From: Enoplolaimus lenunculus | Taxonomy: Eukaryota; Nematoda; Enoplea; Enoplida; Thoracostomopsidae | DNA: 64,000 nucleotides | Assembly (NCBI GenBank): GCA_030248215.1 | Contig: JASANG010003532.1 | Location: 297,076-361,075, forward strand | Direction of reading: 5' to 3' | Made by a program: the position numbers and the translations under genes | The notes under the pieces: generated by a model | Told to the model about the DNA's origin: nothing | Database searches by the model: none | What the model saw: the letters and a program-made list of their open reading frames with translations, nothing else | Part shown: one piece after another, positions 35,032 through 46,075 of the stretch | Layout of the letters: each line of letters starts with the position of its first letter | Position numbering within the stretch: position 1 is the stretch's first letter

Positions 35032-35659
35032 GTCATTCGCGCTGATTAAATTTTTTTGGCAAATTTTGGCTCGCTCATCGTAGACAATAAAATTTTTTCG
35101 CCAGTGTTCCATACGTTTGTCGTTTTACCCGATATGTTCACCAGTGCAATATCTGGTTATTGACCAGAGATCAGGCTAATTTTTTAAACTATAATAGTTT
35201 CAAAGGTTACCGTTACGACAAATAATGACTGGTTTAAACTTTAATACCAAATTAATACATTTCAGCGATTCCATAGAGTTATACACTACTGTAATTTGAA
35301 AACAGGCAATACAACCAGAATTTAATTATACACTAATTGTGTCTAAAAATTATGCCTACAAATTCAGAATAAACGTTAATTACTAATTTAACTCAAGTTT
35401 TCTTCGTACAGCTTCATGAAATGCGCCGTTAACTCGCTCAACAGCGCCGTGTATGCGTTCACCAATTTTAGCAATATCGCACCAAATGTATGCAATCAAA
35501 AATGCAATTTGTGTAAACTACAGTGACATATCGTTAATAGTAATTTTAAGCCAAATTGTGTTATATTTAATACAATTGTCTGCCGTACAATTATTTGTAA
35601 CAATTTTGTCTCAATTACGACCATGGGGGGTGGACGCGTTTCGATCGATTAATTCGTCC

Positions 35660-35816
35660 ATGGGTGCCCCTCAGATATTTGATAAAAATATTTATGTCGT
35701 GTATGGAAATTGGATTGACGTAGGGGGTGCGTCTGGTGGCAGGTTCACTGAAAAACATCGGCATCGATACAGAAATAAGCATCAACATAGAAAGCATGGA
35801 GCAACAAATGGTGGAA
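35660..35816 (+). CDS. Candidate exon, His/Arg/Lys-rich end
   Basis: This stretch is part of a long open frame (from about 35453) that ends at a good donor, GGTGGAA|GTAAGT, in phase 1. From Met 35660 it reads MGAPQIFDKNIYVVYGNWID, VGGASGGRF and then a basic run KHRHRYRNKHQHRKHG. Upstream in the same frame is a hydrophobic segment (ISLIVILSQIVLYLIQL) that could be a signal anchor or merely AT-rich chance. The true start or acceptor is uncertain. The basic run could bind heparin or nucleic acid; no family is recognised. Confidence 0.27.
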
Positions 35817-36392
35817 GTAAGTTGGTTTTATTTGGTGTTGCGTTTTGTTCAAACGGAACTTTACAAAGTTTGAGAAACAGCAGTCATATCTGGGAAGAAC
35901 ACAAAGCCGTGGTCACAACCATTACTTAATGTTTCGCTTCTTAAAGTATACTAGTTAAAGTGGTTGCAATATTTGCAATGCTGCTTCTAAAGTATCACTG
36001 ATTTGCGTAAGTAAGAACTACTTGTGTTTGTTATTTATATACAGTGCAATATGAATGCAAAATCTGACGGCAACTAAGCCAAACTTACGTATGTTTGGCT
36101 TCTAGATTTATTGATAATGGCTGGGTTTATGAAATCTTACATAAGTATTTACGTAAAGCTACACAACTAATTACTTAAGTCGCCGACCTAAGTGAATACT
36201 TAAATTTGTAGCAAAAACAAGAAAACATCATATATGAGCCATCGTTATAACAAGAAAGTAATACCTTAATTTAATATATTTAAGGAGGCATCGGCAGACT
36301 CAGTCAAGACATAAGATTTATAATTTTTGCCCGATACAATGATTTTTTACTGATATTTTATGATTTCAATAGCTGTATCATAATTTTGCTTA

Positions 36393-36611
36393 CACTGCAA
36401 AAAATGGTGAGTCAAATTTACTCTCTCTGAAATAGGCTTTTCCGGACTAAACAAACTGAGTCAAATTCGAGTCCACCAGAGTCAAATTCGACTCACTGAG
36501 CGACTCGGGTGAATCGAATTTGACTCTGGCGGAATCGAATATGACACATTTTGTATAGTCCGGAAATCTTTTTTTAGAGAGAGTCAATTTGACTCACCAT
36601 TTTTTACAGTG
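36393..36611 (+). mobile_element. Family D palindromic MITE, 219 bp, TA duplication
   Basis: Ends CACTGCAAAAAATGGTGAGT and ACTCACCATTTTTTACAGTG, inverted almost throughout, so the single strand would fold into one long hairpin. TA flanks both ends, as for Tc1/mariner-like MITEs. The core repeats GAGTCAAATTCGA-type words. Confidence 0.85.
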
Positions 36612-37104
36612 TACGCAGAGACTGTGTCAGGTCCAGTACAACCACAGAGACAATCTGTCATACATTCATCCTGACTACCAAAATGATGAACTATTAGGTT
36701 GTGTCAACTTAATTTATGGCGTCTTGGTCAAAAGACAATCTTATAGTCGGGTAGTATTTACATTAGGTAACATTGACTGGAAACATTCTCGTATCCGGCA
36801 CAAATGGTAGCCAGAAAATATAATATTCAGAGTATTCTATAAATTACTTAGCTAACAGTGGTCGTGTAGATTAAATGGCTCCGAGGTATTTTGTTCAGGT
36901 CAATTATAGATTCCTGGGCCGGACATAAAGTTTGACTCCGAGGACATTTACAGTATGTATGCCTGCTGGATGGTTTTGGACTTAATATAGATAGTGGGAA
37001 CAAAGAGGTTTGTAAGCACGTGAGACATGCTTTGTATGCTATCGTACTGCATACCGCTGACATATATAATCGACTATAAAAGTAGTAGAAGATGCGGGAT
37101 ACAC
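36612..37104. other. Unassigned stretch, possible coding scraps
   Basis: Plus frames include QYNHRDNLSYIHPDYQND (36625) and LDGFGLNIDSGNKEVCKHVR (about 36965). They lack consistent splice sites and may be remnants of an old element. Confidence 0.3.
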
Positions 37105-37165
37105 GAATTACTGGTAGAGTGTTCGCTTAAGGATCTGCAGGCTTGAAACCATATGGCCAGCATTG
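37105..37165 (+). repeat. Another tRNA-like fragment
   Basis: CTGGTAGAGTGTTCGCTTAA followed by GGCTTGAAACC resembles a tRNA box A/anticodon/box B layout, but the stems do not pair. Probably a SINE remnant of a different family. Confidence 0.3.
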
Positions 37166-37262
37166 GTGAATCTAAGAAACGACGGGTACCCCGACCAAGG
37201 AAACCCCCATAGAAATCAAAACCAATATTTTGTATTAAAATTAAGCACTAAAACTGGTAGTC

Positions 37263-37315
37263 AGGAAAAGTCTGTTTCCGAGGGAGTCAATTTGACTCGC
37301 CATTTTGTACAGTGT
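37263..37315 (+). mobile_element. Family D right-end fragment
   Basis: GAGGGAGTCAATTTGACTCG then CCATTTTGTACAGTG, the right end only. Confidence 0.5.
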
Positions 37316-37664
37316 AGAAAAAAAGAACGTTTTTGAATTCAGGTCATGAAATTCTTTCCATAGAAAACGGGACAGTATCTCACCTCGCCCCATATTGCGA
37401 GTGGTATTAATTTTAAAATCGCATTACAGAAGTAGGTACACTTAAATTTTAGCAACTAAACGAAACAATGTGTCGTGTAAAAGTTTGATCATAATAAATC
37501 TGCAAGCTTTTCGCAATGTCAGCGAGACTAGTGACATTATACACGCACAGCTGGTTTCTGGAGAGCTTCAACCTAAATATTAGGTGAACTGTATGTAATT
37601 TGATAAGTATCATCTCTGTAGGCAAATAGAGGAAGCAAGGCTAATTTTAAGGGCATCGGTAGCC

Positions 37665-37836
37665 AGGCCTGTAGCCAGCTTATCTTGTTATCAGGGCTGA
37701 ACATTTTTAGGAGGGGCATACAAGGGTTTTCGATGACTTACAAGCAAAGTTGCAAATTTTATAGGGAAACCAAAAATTTTTTAGGCACGTTGAGCCCGCC
37801 CTGGCTCCTCTCTATGTGGCTACGAGCCGAGCGGTG
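37665..37836 (+). mobile_element. Family G MITE
   Basis: GCCTGTAGCCAGCTTATC to GTGGCTACGAGCCG with GAGGGGCATACAAGGGTTTT inside. Confidence 0.62.
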
Positions 37837-38257
37837 GTGAAAAAGTGCTTGATTCAACATTAATACGGAATTATTTTGACTTCTAAGCAATTTTCGCGAA
37901 TACTGTTCCGCGAGATCAATCAGTTTCTTGTCAAAATTCCCAATTTAAGCCCTAAAATTAAGTTTAAGTGCATTCCTAACATTAAGTGTATGCTTTGATT
38001 ACTAGTTTGTATGCGTAGGCTTAGCAATTTAAAATAGACTAAGGGCTAAGTTCACATTGTTACTTTCACGACTTCGTAAGTAAACTAAGTAGGCTCATTT
38101 TAAGCCTAACTAAAACTGAAATCATATAATGAAAACAAACAACAGCTTGACTTGCAGCAAACTTTTATGTTCAGTTTCAAATTGAAATCTAGAGAGAATC
38201 AGAAAACTTACCAACCATTTTCTATGCATAGTTTAGCCAATACCCAATTAGTCACAG

Positions 38258-38536
38258 ACTTCAGCTAAAGCATCCATCCAGCTACAATATACCGGAGTCT
38301 ATGGCAATTCATCGCCGGACAACATGTCGCCCACCAGTGTCCTACAGCCTATTAATATATCTAAGCATAATCCAGAGCATAATTTTAAGCCGAAGCCTAC
38401 GCATAATCAGGGCGACAAAACGCGAGTTGACGAAAATTCAGATTACAATATGTCAATCGACGAGTTGTCGGGCGATGAATATTGTAATACCAATAAACGC
38501 AATTTTGGTATAACAAATATTGATACAAAATTTTGA
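38258..38536 (+). CDS. Candidate last exon, polar and acidic tail
   Basis: After CCCAATTAGTCACAG the plus strand is open in phase 0 for 92 codons to TGA. It reads TSAKASIQLQYTGVYGNSSP, DNMSPTSVLQPINIS, then DENSDYNMSIDELSGDEYC. This low-hydrophobicity, Ser/Asn/Asp-rich sequence suits a disordered cytoplasmic or nuclear tail. The middle (AAGCCGAAGCCTACGC) slightly resembles the hexamer-array repeats, a reason for caution. The upstream partner exon is not identified; an exon leaving in phase 0 is needed. Confidence 0.38.
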   Translation, partial: TSAKASIQLQYTGVYGNSSPDNMSPTSVLQPINISKHNPEHNFKPKPTHNQGDKTRVDENSDYNMSIDELSGDEYCNTNKRNFGITNIDTKF

Positions 38537-38794
38537 CTTCGATTCCTTTTGAGGGTTGCTCTGCCGAGGTGGCCTTCCTGTTGGATCCGCCAGCAACGGC
38601 CAGCTTTCACTGTAAAAGCCTCGTTTTAAACTGAAACACTTTTCCCAGCTGAACGCTTGTCGCACTATGCCAAATTCGCTTGAGCAGTCAAAAAAAATTC
38701 AAATTTGATAAACACATTTTGAGACGACAACGTATCATTTTTATTCATGTAGTTTACTTCAATTTGAGAGCGACACAACAGTTGCGAGCAGTGC

Positions 38795-38965
38795 CGGAGC
38801 AAGCTAGGATGCTACTCCCAAAATCACGGAGTACATGGCCCCTTGCAATGATCAAAATATTTTCCAAATATTTCTGTTTCAAATCTTATTAGGGTAGCGG
38901 CCTCGTTTTCGGGTATTGGACCCTCCCAACCGGGGGTATGTGGGTGATCTATCCGCCCCTAGTTG
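38795..38965 (+). mobile_element. Family Q element, degraded
   Basis: Begins CAGTGCCGGAGCAAGC, the family Q end; the other end is unclear near 38960 (CCGCCCCTAGTTGC). Confidence 0.35.
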
Positions 38966-39317
38966 CTAGTCGGATGACAATAGCTACATTGCCGAACGCT
39001 TAAACTAATAATAAATAAAGTCTCTCTATCATCGTTACGGGCTTGAAAGGCGCCGTACAAGATGGAAAACAACTTTAAATCATGTGGGTTTGAGCAGAAA
39101 AAAATGAAACTTTTGAGGTACAGAACATTCCATAAACACTGTAAACACACGCGCAACCAGGGATGGTACGTTGAAGGGCCGGCCAATCAAATTTCTAGAG
39201 AGGACAAGAATAGTTTGTCTAACAGAATTCTTTCAATACTGTCAAAATATATACGGTTAGTTGGGAGGGGCGAAGATATTAATCGAAAAGACGTCTCCTC
39301 TTGGCTATCTGTACACG

Positions 39318-39487
39318 CCTGTAGCCAGGTCACCTTGATAGGGGGGCAAACATTTTTCAGGAAGACCGTACAACGGTTTTTGATAAACTTAAGCAAGATT
39401 GAAAACTTTTTTAGGGTGGGGGGGGGCAAAATTGTTGCAGCGGTGGCTCACGCCCCGTGGCTTCCTTTAGCTATGGGTTCGCATCTG
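39318..39487 (+). mobile_element. Family G MITE
   Basis: GCCTGTAGCCAGGTCACC to TAGCTATGGGTTCG. It forms the 3' part of an open frame beginning at 39062, which is therefore not a clean gene. Confidence 0.55.
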
Positions 39488-39672
39488 TAGCTGCTACTCT
39501 GTGACTCCTAAACCAACCGAAACGAAAGACTAAGACACCGACACTGAATGAAAACGTCTTCTGTATCCACAACGCGTTTTTTTGACTTTTTCCTACCGCA
39601 CAAGTTTTGAGAACTTAAACAGTTTCCTGTAACATGAACTTTATCTTGTGGCTTGAAGAAAAAAAGGGGGGT

Positions 39673-39875
39673 TTACCGTTTCATGAAATCATGAATGCAA
39701 CGGGTGTTGTTGTTTGTTGCTGGTAAATGTTGCAATTTTTGGTAAAAGTATGAATTTAAGCGTAGTTGTTGGGTTACAGGTTGAGGTTGAACGGAATTTG
39801 GCTTCACTGAGGCATGCAAGTCCGAATTTTGGTCACGGTTACAAGATGAACAGTGGCGATAGGTGAACTGGACCA
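39673..39875 (-). CDS. Candidate last exon (option 3), Gln/Asn-rich
   Basis: This 203-nt open stretch follows GGTTGAACAG and enters in phase 1. It encodes VQFTYRHCSSCNRDQNSD, then SVKPNSVQPQPVTQQLRL, LQHLPATNNNTRC and a short basic end before TAA. The even use of codons and the absence of repeats suggest coding, but no family is recognised. Phase would also allow joining to the exon at 44314-44492. Confidence 0.3.
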
Positions 39876-40852
39876 CTGTTCAACCATAACTTTGATCCAT
39901 GGGTCAATCTAGAATGATGCAGATTTGGCACCGTATTTTCGATGTCTCAGCTTGAAGAGGATATAAAAAATTTGTATAAAATACGGGTGGGTTCAGTTCC
40001 CCTCCGAAATTTTTTAATCTTGTTTGTATTAAACCAAGGAAAACCTTTGTATGCCGCTCCTGAAAATTTTTTTAGCCCCCCCCTAGCGAGGCGAGCTGGC
40101 TACGGGCCTGGGAACAGGTACCACGAACACGCCTGTCAGCAGATCGTTCGTGGAACTGTTTGTGCTCTGGTCAGCCTGAAAACGTTGTCTCGCCATGGGC
40201 CAACCACCGACCTTGGTTTTGTGGTTTGGAAGAAACACGAGCTTAGCATCCACCTGGTTTAGTTAAAGGTATAATTTTTTAATATTAAAATTATAAATTG
40301 TTCACTACCGCTTTTTTGTCTGGTTTTATTGTTTCACTCTGCCCGTATATGTACATATATATATAATATATCTTTATATATGTATAAATGTCAAACATGA
40401 CAGTATATGTTGATTTAGGTCTGTACTATACGCGAGGTCAAGTAAGGCTTCAAACACAATATACTGGGGGCACATAACATTTGAAATACTTAGTTTAGAT
40501 ATATTATTTACCTAATCAATCATGATTATTTTATTCCAACATTAAGATTGACTGTTCTTTTAACAATGGGAAATGTGTAAGTACGGTGGTATTGTAGAGC
40601 TTTTTAAAAATGACATCGGTAAAAACTTTCAAATCATTAAATTTTGTTTAGTGTTTTCATTTGAGTAAAAAATCTTAGTTTTCAAGTTGAAGATTTTTTG
40701 ACTTTAATCGGCAGAGCCGAGTCTTCAAAATTGCTTAGGTTTTTCAAAATATGATTACAAGTTTTGGTCGAGTTTAAAATCGAAGGATATTTTATAAGAT
40801 TCTTCTGAAAAATATATATCTTCATGTTTATCTATTGATTAATTACAGCAAA

Positions 40853-41155
40853 AGTGGATAATGACAAGAGTGTGCAACTCTTGGGGTCCCGTATGGTACA
40901 AAATGTACCTCCGGCTGTTGCGTTTTGGCCGGCCCCCTTGTTTAGAAAGGAGTCGTTATCACATGAATACCCATAAATTAACCTATAAGGGGAGCATGTT
41001 TGACGCAGCATACATAAAGTGCCATGGTTCACACCGGTTGCACCCCCTCTAAATAAGGAGGGGGTAAGCCAAAAATGCAACGCGCGCCGGGTACATTGTT
41101 TTCTACACAGAATGTGCCCCGTTGCACACTCTTGTTAATTACCAATCATCCACTC
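40853..41155. mobile_element. Family H MITE, about 300 bp
   Basis: Left AGTGGATAATGACAAGAGTG and right CACTCTTGTTAATTACC..ATCATCCACT are inverted; inside GCAACGCGCGCCGGGTACAT mirrors ATGTACCTCCGGCTGTTGCG. Confidence 0.65.
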
Positions 41156-41499
41156 TTGACTATAGCAAGGGTCGGTGATGAATCTATAGCCATGATGGCC
41201 AATGTTACTCTGAAAAGCGTTTTGGTCCGACCCTCTTACATTTGAGGATATTTATTTCAGTTTAAATGCGCGCTAATTTTGTCTTATTTCAAAAGTATAA
41301 ATAAAGTATGTTTAATGCCGGCATATCATAACCTAGTTGTCCGTTTTATCGAATATTTTGACTCTCAAATCGAAGACTGAGGGACAGAGTCGGGCAAAAA
41401 CACAACGCGCGTTGGGTACAGTCTTTTGTGTACAGAATTTACACAGTTGAATACTCTTGTCCAATGATAACATGTATTATATATTGATAATTGTGAAAT

Positions 41500-41690
41500 T
41501 TTCGAACTATGTAAAGATCTCGGGCGGGAAGATTTAACGCCGGGCTGCAATAAATTAAAAGCGTAAGCTTTAGTCAATTTTTTGCTTAGGTTTAGGTATA
41601 AGCTCATTTTTACGCTTAGGTTTAGGCATACGGTTAGGAATATGCTTATACTACTGTTACGGCCCTGTTGTATACACTGGCCAACTTTCA
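41500..41690 (+). mobile_element. Family F element, left end lost
   Basis: TTAGGTTTAGGTATAAGC, then GTTACGGCCCTGTTGTATAC and ACTGGCC. Confidence 0.5.
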
Positions 41691-42036
41691 TATGAAAAGC
41701 TAATTAACGTGTGCATATGTCTTGTAATATTTTGATACACGGCAGTGAACCTAACTATTCTGTGCTAAAATTAACTGGCAAATTTTGCAATTAACATAGC
41801 ATATTCGTCTTAGTTTATAATTTAAATTTAGCGATAAATGCAAATTTGACCGTGATACCTCAAAATAACCACCCTAAATTAAGAATTGGGGGATAATTTT
41901 CTCATTTATATACAAGAGATCGAGACGAAAGCTTCGGGTACCTGGCTATCATTGTATGATTAAATGGTGACATTTGTCTACTTCTGTTTGTCGAGTTAAA
42001 TCAGTTTATTAATAAAGCTTTCAGAGTTTGGCGGAA

Positions 42037-42278
42037 TTAACCCCTTCTCACATTGAGTTGCCTATAGGCAACTCAGCGCAGTGTATATACGGTAAATAAT
42101 ATATATCGCACCGTGTTTAACAATTGCAACACGTATATATAGTACTAAATTACCACAAGACGTGAGAGACCCCTCGGGCTTGAGTGTCAAGCTCCTATAG
42201 CTGAGTGGTGATGGTATACGCCTCCCACTCCAGTCACTGGAGTTCGAATCCTAGCATAAAAGTATGTCTCAGGGGTAA
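42037..42278 (+). repeat. Family C SINE
   Basis: TTAACCCCTTCTCACATTGA, hairpin AGTTGCCTATAGGCAACT, box A TAGCTGAGTGG, box B GTTCGAATCC, ending at CTCAGGGGTAAG. The closest to a consensus copy. Confidence 0.82.
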
Positions 42279-42705
42279 GTATCAACATTTAATTACACAT
42301 GATGATAAAGCATATACTTAACGCACGTAGAGCTGTCATATACTAAAAAGGTGCATATTCCAGCTAGGATTTGTAGTTTTATTGATATATAAAAATTAAC
42401 CAGAAGTTAGGTTTCAAACTAAACGAGGCACATATCTCCAATAACTTTTGCATCAAAGAGAAACAGAAAAATCTCAAATATAGATGTAGCAATCATTTTA
42501 AGGTTAAAGAAGTATGGTAGTAGCAGGAATGCAACTGGATTCCAGTTTGATTCGGAAACCATATGTATAGCACACTTGTTGGCACCGAGGACTGAAGGGA
42601 CAAGAGGAGACAGAATTCATTCTACTCTCTTACGTCCACCTCTGTGGAGTCACCGTAGCTTTAGTAAAGTGCCGTTGTTAATTTACAACCTGTAAACATT
42701 ATAGA

Positions 42706-42790
42706 CGGACACCATATATCCAGATATCTGGATATCCGGATATGTATTTGAAAAGAAAGGTGTATCGGGATATCCGCGGGATATCTAAAC
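42706..42790. repeat. GGATATCC-rich cluster 1
   Basis: TATCCAGATATCTGGATATC and GGGATATCCGCGGGATATC: overlapping short palindromes. Confidence 0.5.
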
Positions 42791-43119
42791 TGCTATGGTG
42801 TAAAAATTTTGTAATTATTTGCATTGTGTTACCATTAAAGTAGCTGGAGCTGACAAAAGAAATTCTGTGGTCAAACCTGAGTTGAAATATTGGACCACAT
42901 TCCTGCATAATTCCATAATGATTCAAAATTTTGAAATCTTAAAACATGCCAAAATAAAAAAACCTTAGTTTCGCTTGATATTTATCGGATTAATGATTCG
43001 TTTTTTTAATTATCTCAAAATTACCACAGTTAAAAATTTCGTGTCGAATTATAACGTTGAGTACTTAATTTTTTTACCTTTGCAAGAAACAAAATCTACT
43101 TATACATATAGATAGATAT

Positions 43120-43441
43120 ACATCTGGCATTACAACTATGCGTTGAATTAAACGTTTATTTGTCTTGTATCAATAGCATGAGTGATGCATGGTTATACTT
43201 TGGAATTACTTTCAAAACTTAAGTTCACTCTAAAGCTTTAAATTCAACTTTGTTTGGTCCTGGAGTCATTTGTGCACTACAATGAGGAATAATTGGCGTT
43301 TATGAACTCTAAAGGGCTTGAAACTTTATCAGCTTACGGACTCTTAATAATGATGCGTACTACTATTGATTGGGACTCAAAATGGGGATTCAAAATGAGG
43401 ACCCTTTCTTATTAACCTACTCTTATTCGGATCTCTACAGT
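43120..43441 (+). mobile_element. Family B element, right two thirds
   Basis: Carries GGTCCTGGAGTCATTTGTGC, GGGACTCAAAATGGGG and the right end TTCGGATCTCTACAGT. The minus-strand stop of the candidate exon at 43435 lies in this end. Confidence 0.55.
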
Positions 43442-43736
43442 GAGTGTATTTTAATGTGGTTCTTTCTTCTTGGAACGTAAAACGACTTATGTATATATAG
43501 TTCGAGGCAAGCGTGACATTCGGTAAAATCGGAGACAAACGAAATCAACTCAATTTCAGGTGGCCAACGTAAGTATTTATTAGTCAGTACCAATCTTCTA
43601 AACCGAATACCCAGCAGCATCATTACTGAAGCAGTCGCATAATAAAAAACTCTTTTTAGAATTATATGTTTTGCGCTCATAGTAATCAGCTTGTGGGTCT
43701 GGGTACTTCCCTTAGAGCAACAAGTTAATACAAGTG
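43435..43736 (-). CDS. Candidate last exon (option 2) of the minus-strand gene
   Basis: A strong polypyrimidine acceptor (CTCAATTTTTGTTTTTCAAG) leads into 99 codons and a stop. It enters in phase 1. The protein includes SKGSTQTHKLITMSAKHI, FYYATASVMMLLGIRFRR, LRWPPEIELISFVSD and HKSFYVPRRKNH: a possible membrane segment followed by basic and mixed regions. The open frame extends further upstream (161 codons in all), but that part runs through a GGATATCC-rich repeat and is probably intronic. The stop codon itself lies in the terminal repeat of a family B element, so the present C-terminus may be set by that insertion. Confidence 0.33.
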
Positions 43737-43778
43737 CTTGAAAAACAAAAATTGAGAACCCAAAAAACGCAAAATCGA

Positions 43779-43855
43779 GTTTCGGATATCCGATATATAT
43801 CCGGATAAATATCCGGCAAGAATTACCAGATATTCGGATGTGATAAAATATCCGA
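43779..43855. repeat. GGATATCC-rich cluster 2
   Basis: TCGGATATCCGATATATATC, CGGATAAATATCCGGC and AAATATCCGACGCC. Same word set as 42706. Confidence 0.5.
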
Positions 43856-44058
43856 CGCCTATCACTAGTAAACTTTTGTTTTCCTGGTCGTTGCAGAAGG
43901 TCAGGACAGGCATATATCAAACTGTTTCTTCTACTGGCGGAAGCAATGGAGGAACTAAGATTTTGTGTTTAAGCTTTAGCAATAAAAAGTAGTGAGTGTT
44001 TGTTTCTGGCTCGCTTCGCTCGCCAGTGCTGCTATTCTATATCGTCCTGTTCCCCATT

Positions 44059-44168
44059 TTAGAGTTTCCTGGGTTCGTCACCGATTCTTCCCCAGAAAAT
44101 CCGCCTTTGCGATGACGGGAACGTGCGAGAAACCAATTTCTCACGGGTTTCTGCTATATTTTGTTGCA
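44059..44168 (-). CDS. Candidate last exon (option 1) of the minus-strand gene
   Basis: The acceptor TAAATTACTCGCAG is followed by an open frame to a TAA at 44059. It enters in phase 1, giving Glu at the junction with the exon at 44314-44492 across a 145-nt intron. It encodes LQQNIAETREKLVSR, then SQRRIFWGRIGDEPRKL: charged, partly coiled-coil-like. The plus strand of the same DNA also has a good acceptor/donor pair (44170-44261), so strand choice is not settled; the minus reading gives a terminal exon with matching phase. Confidence 0.3.
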
Positions 44169-44313
44169 GTTCTGCGAGTAATTTACTGTCGAGATGATTA
44201 TAAAAAGTTTTTATCCGTTGTTTCTTCCGTTGTTTTTTTCGGCGCCCAACCCCGGTGTAAGGTGAGTGTAAATATATAAAGCAAAAAGTAGCCATATATA
44301 CATGTGCATATAC

Positions 44314-44492
44314 CGGTATAAAGAAGTTGTTGCAGTGACCACATGGTTGTTTTCAAATTGTTATTGTGAATCGAAATTTGTCCCGGAATTATTTTATTCA
44401 TTAATACACCAATTCCTTTCTTGAGTATATCTCCAGCATTTACCGCCGCATGAATAGAACATATTCCGAACAATATGTTAAGAGTTTGAAGC
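44314..44492 (-). CDS. Candidate exon of a minus-strand gene, unrecognised
   Basis: This 179-nt open stretch has a pyrimidine-rich acceptor (CTCAAATTTTACACTTAG) and a donor TATACCG|GTATAT. It enters in phase 2 and leaves in phase 1. The product reads LQTLNILFGICSIHAAVNAG, then DILKKGIGVLMNKIIPGQ and LKTTMWSLQQLLYT: a mixed helical, partly hydrophobic segment. It could splice in phase to the exon at 44059-44168, 43435-43736 or 39673-39875. An in-phase link back to 49286 would need at least one more exon, not convincingly found. Family unknown. Confidence 0.34.
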
Positions 44493-45574
44493 CTAAGTGT
44501 AAAATTTGAGAACTTAATCTGTGAGCCTAGGCCTAAGTAAAATCTTAGTTAAACCCAACCTACGCCTTAGCGTTCGCCCAAATTATAACTCTGTTCTAGA
44601 CATGTTCTATACGCGGATTTAATTTTCGACGCTGTCCGACGTCCGACATCTCTTACACAAAACAAAAGGTTTCGTGACTAAGTTTATTTCGTGGAAATCT
44701 TAGCAGTGCAAATAGACTCGCCATACTCAAAATCTGTGTATAAGAATAAGTTAAGCCTAAGCCTAAGTCTACGTCTATGCTATCGTCAAAGGCACGATGA
44801 CCAAGTTGGTAACCAGCTAAAGGTGCTCTGGAGCTTAAACGACTATAGGAGGGGTATGTAGTTGATCGCTTTTACACTCACGAGCGCGGCAACATTTTCT
44901 TAGATGAGGGACAAAATTATTACAGTGTGTTTGAGCCTCCTTGACCCCCCCTTTGTCGCCGGCACGGCTCATGAATTTTGTTCTATATCAGTTTTACTCA
45001 GAATTATCAAAACAGAAGGAACAGTTTTCGCAATTTAGTTTATTTCTTCGAAAATCTTATCAGTTCAAATACAGTCGCAATACTGATTCAAAGACAGGTC
45101 GTTGAAATCTGAAAAGTTTTAATCAAAAACTTTTTCTAAAGAGCCTTGCGGTCTGAAAGTAGGAAGAGATTGCGAAGTGGTGCCGATGCTGCTGCTGCTG
45201 CTTAGCTTGCGGTTTGGGTAAAATTGCATTCTGAAAGCTGCGAAATGAGAATTTCTTATCGGATCTAGAAGATAGGTTTCGTTTTATTCAGTAAGAACAG
45301 TTTGAACGTGGGTGACCACTGCGGTATAAACGGGAATAGGCAATTTTAAAATCATCGGTAGTTTATTTTATTGAATGAAATAGTCAAATTGTAAGGATAT
45401 ATTGAATGAAAAAATAAATGTGACCATTAAGAAATTGTATTCTCAAATGTCTGCAGCACCCATGTTGTGTCTAACTGATCGATTTTAAATTATGCGAACT
45501 GTGGTCGTAGCTGCAAGTTGGAATTTTCTCAATCGTGTAAGCGAGAGCAAATGCAGAAATTGCGCTACACAGGC

Positions 45575-45803
45575 CGGCAAAGAGGCCAGTAGTCGACTTA
45601 CTTTGTAGAGGCGCTAAACATTTTTCATGATAGGCGTATAAGGGTTTGCGTAGACTAGTATACAGTAGAGGAGCTAAAATTTTTTCATGATTGGCATAAG
45701 GGTTTTTGTAGATTCGCAAGCATGGTTGAAGATTTTCTAGGGGAGCTAAAATTTTTTTAGTAAGTGCTTAGCCCTCCTGCCCTCCTAGGCTACGGGCCCG
45801 CTG
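45575..45803 (+). mobile_element. Family G MITE with internal duplication
   Basis: The segment GAGGCGCTAAACATTTTTCA is repeated 70 bp on as GAGGAGCTAAAATTTTTTCA, then the element ends CTAGGCTACGGGCCCG. Confidence 0.55.
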
Positions 45804-45809
45804 AGGCAT

Positions 45810-46075
45810 ACTATAGAGACCCGAATAAGAGGGGGACTCATATTTATCTGGCCTCACAAGAGGGTACCCCTGTTATTCGGTTACGAACTGTTTATTTTTA
45901 ACCCGCCCTCCGCCGCCCATCGTTACTTTTAAAATTTAAGTATACCTTAAGGTTTCGAACTCAACTTTATTTCGTCCTGGAGTCATCCATTCGCTACAAT
46001 TAGAGATAATTGACATTTATGGACTCTAATTTAGGTTCGGGACTCTATCGACTTACGTTCCTTGGGACCTCTTAA
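45810..46075 (+). mobile_element. Family B element, right end lost
   Basis: Left end ACTATAGAGACCCGAATAAG, then GAGGGTACCCCTGTTATTCG and GTCCTGGAGTCATCC; it fades out before the right terminal repeat. Confidence 0.55.

Noticed and set aside
38540-38665. Minus frame FSLKRGFYSESWPLLADPTG
   Set aside because: Contains a GGATCCGCCA-type hAT end scrap and overlaps the 3' end of the better plus-strand exon.
39062-39490. 142-codon plus frame beginning MENNFKSCGFEQKK
   Set aside because: The last third is a family G MITE. The first part has only a weak donor (GTTAGT) and no recognisable domain; kept out for lack of support.
43992-44279. 95-codon plus frame with a good acceptor/donor pair at 44170-44261
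   Set aside because: The minus strand of the same DNA gives a terminal exon that fits its neighbour in phase; strand choice left open but plus not listed.
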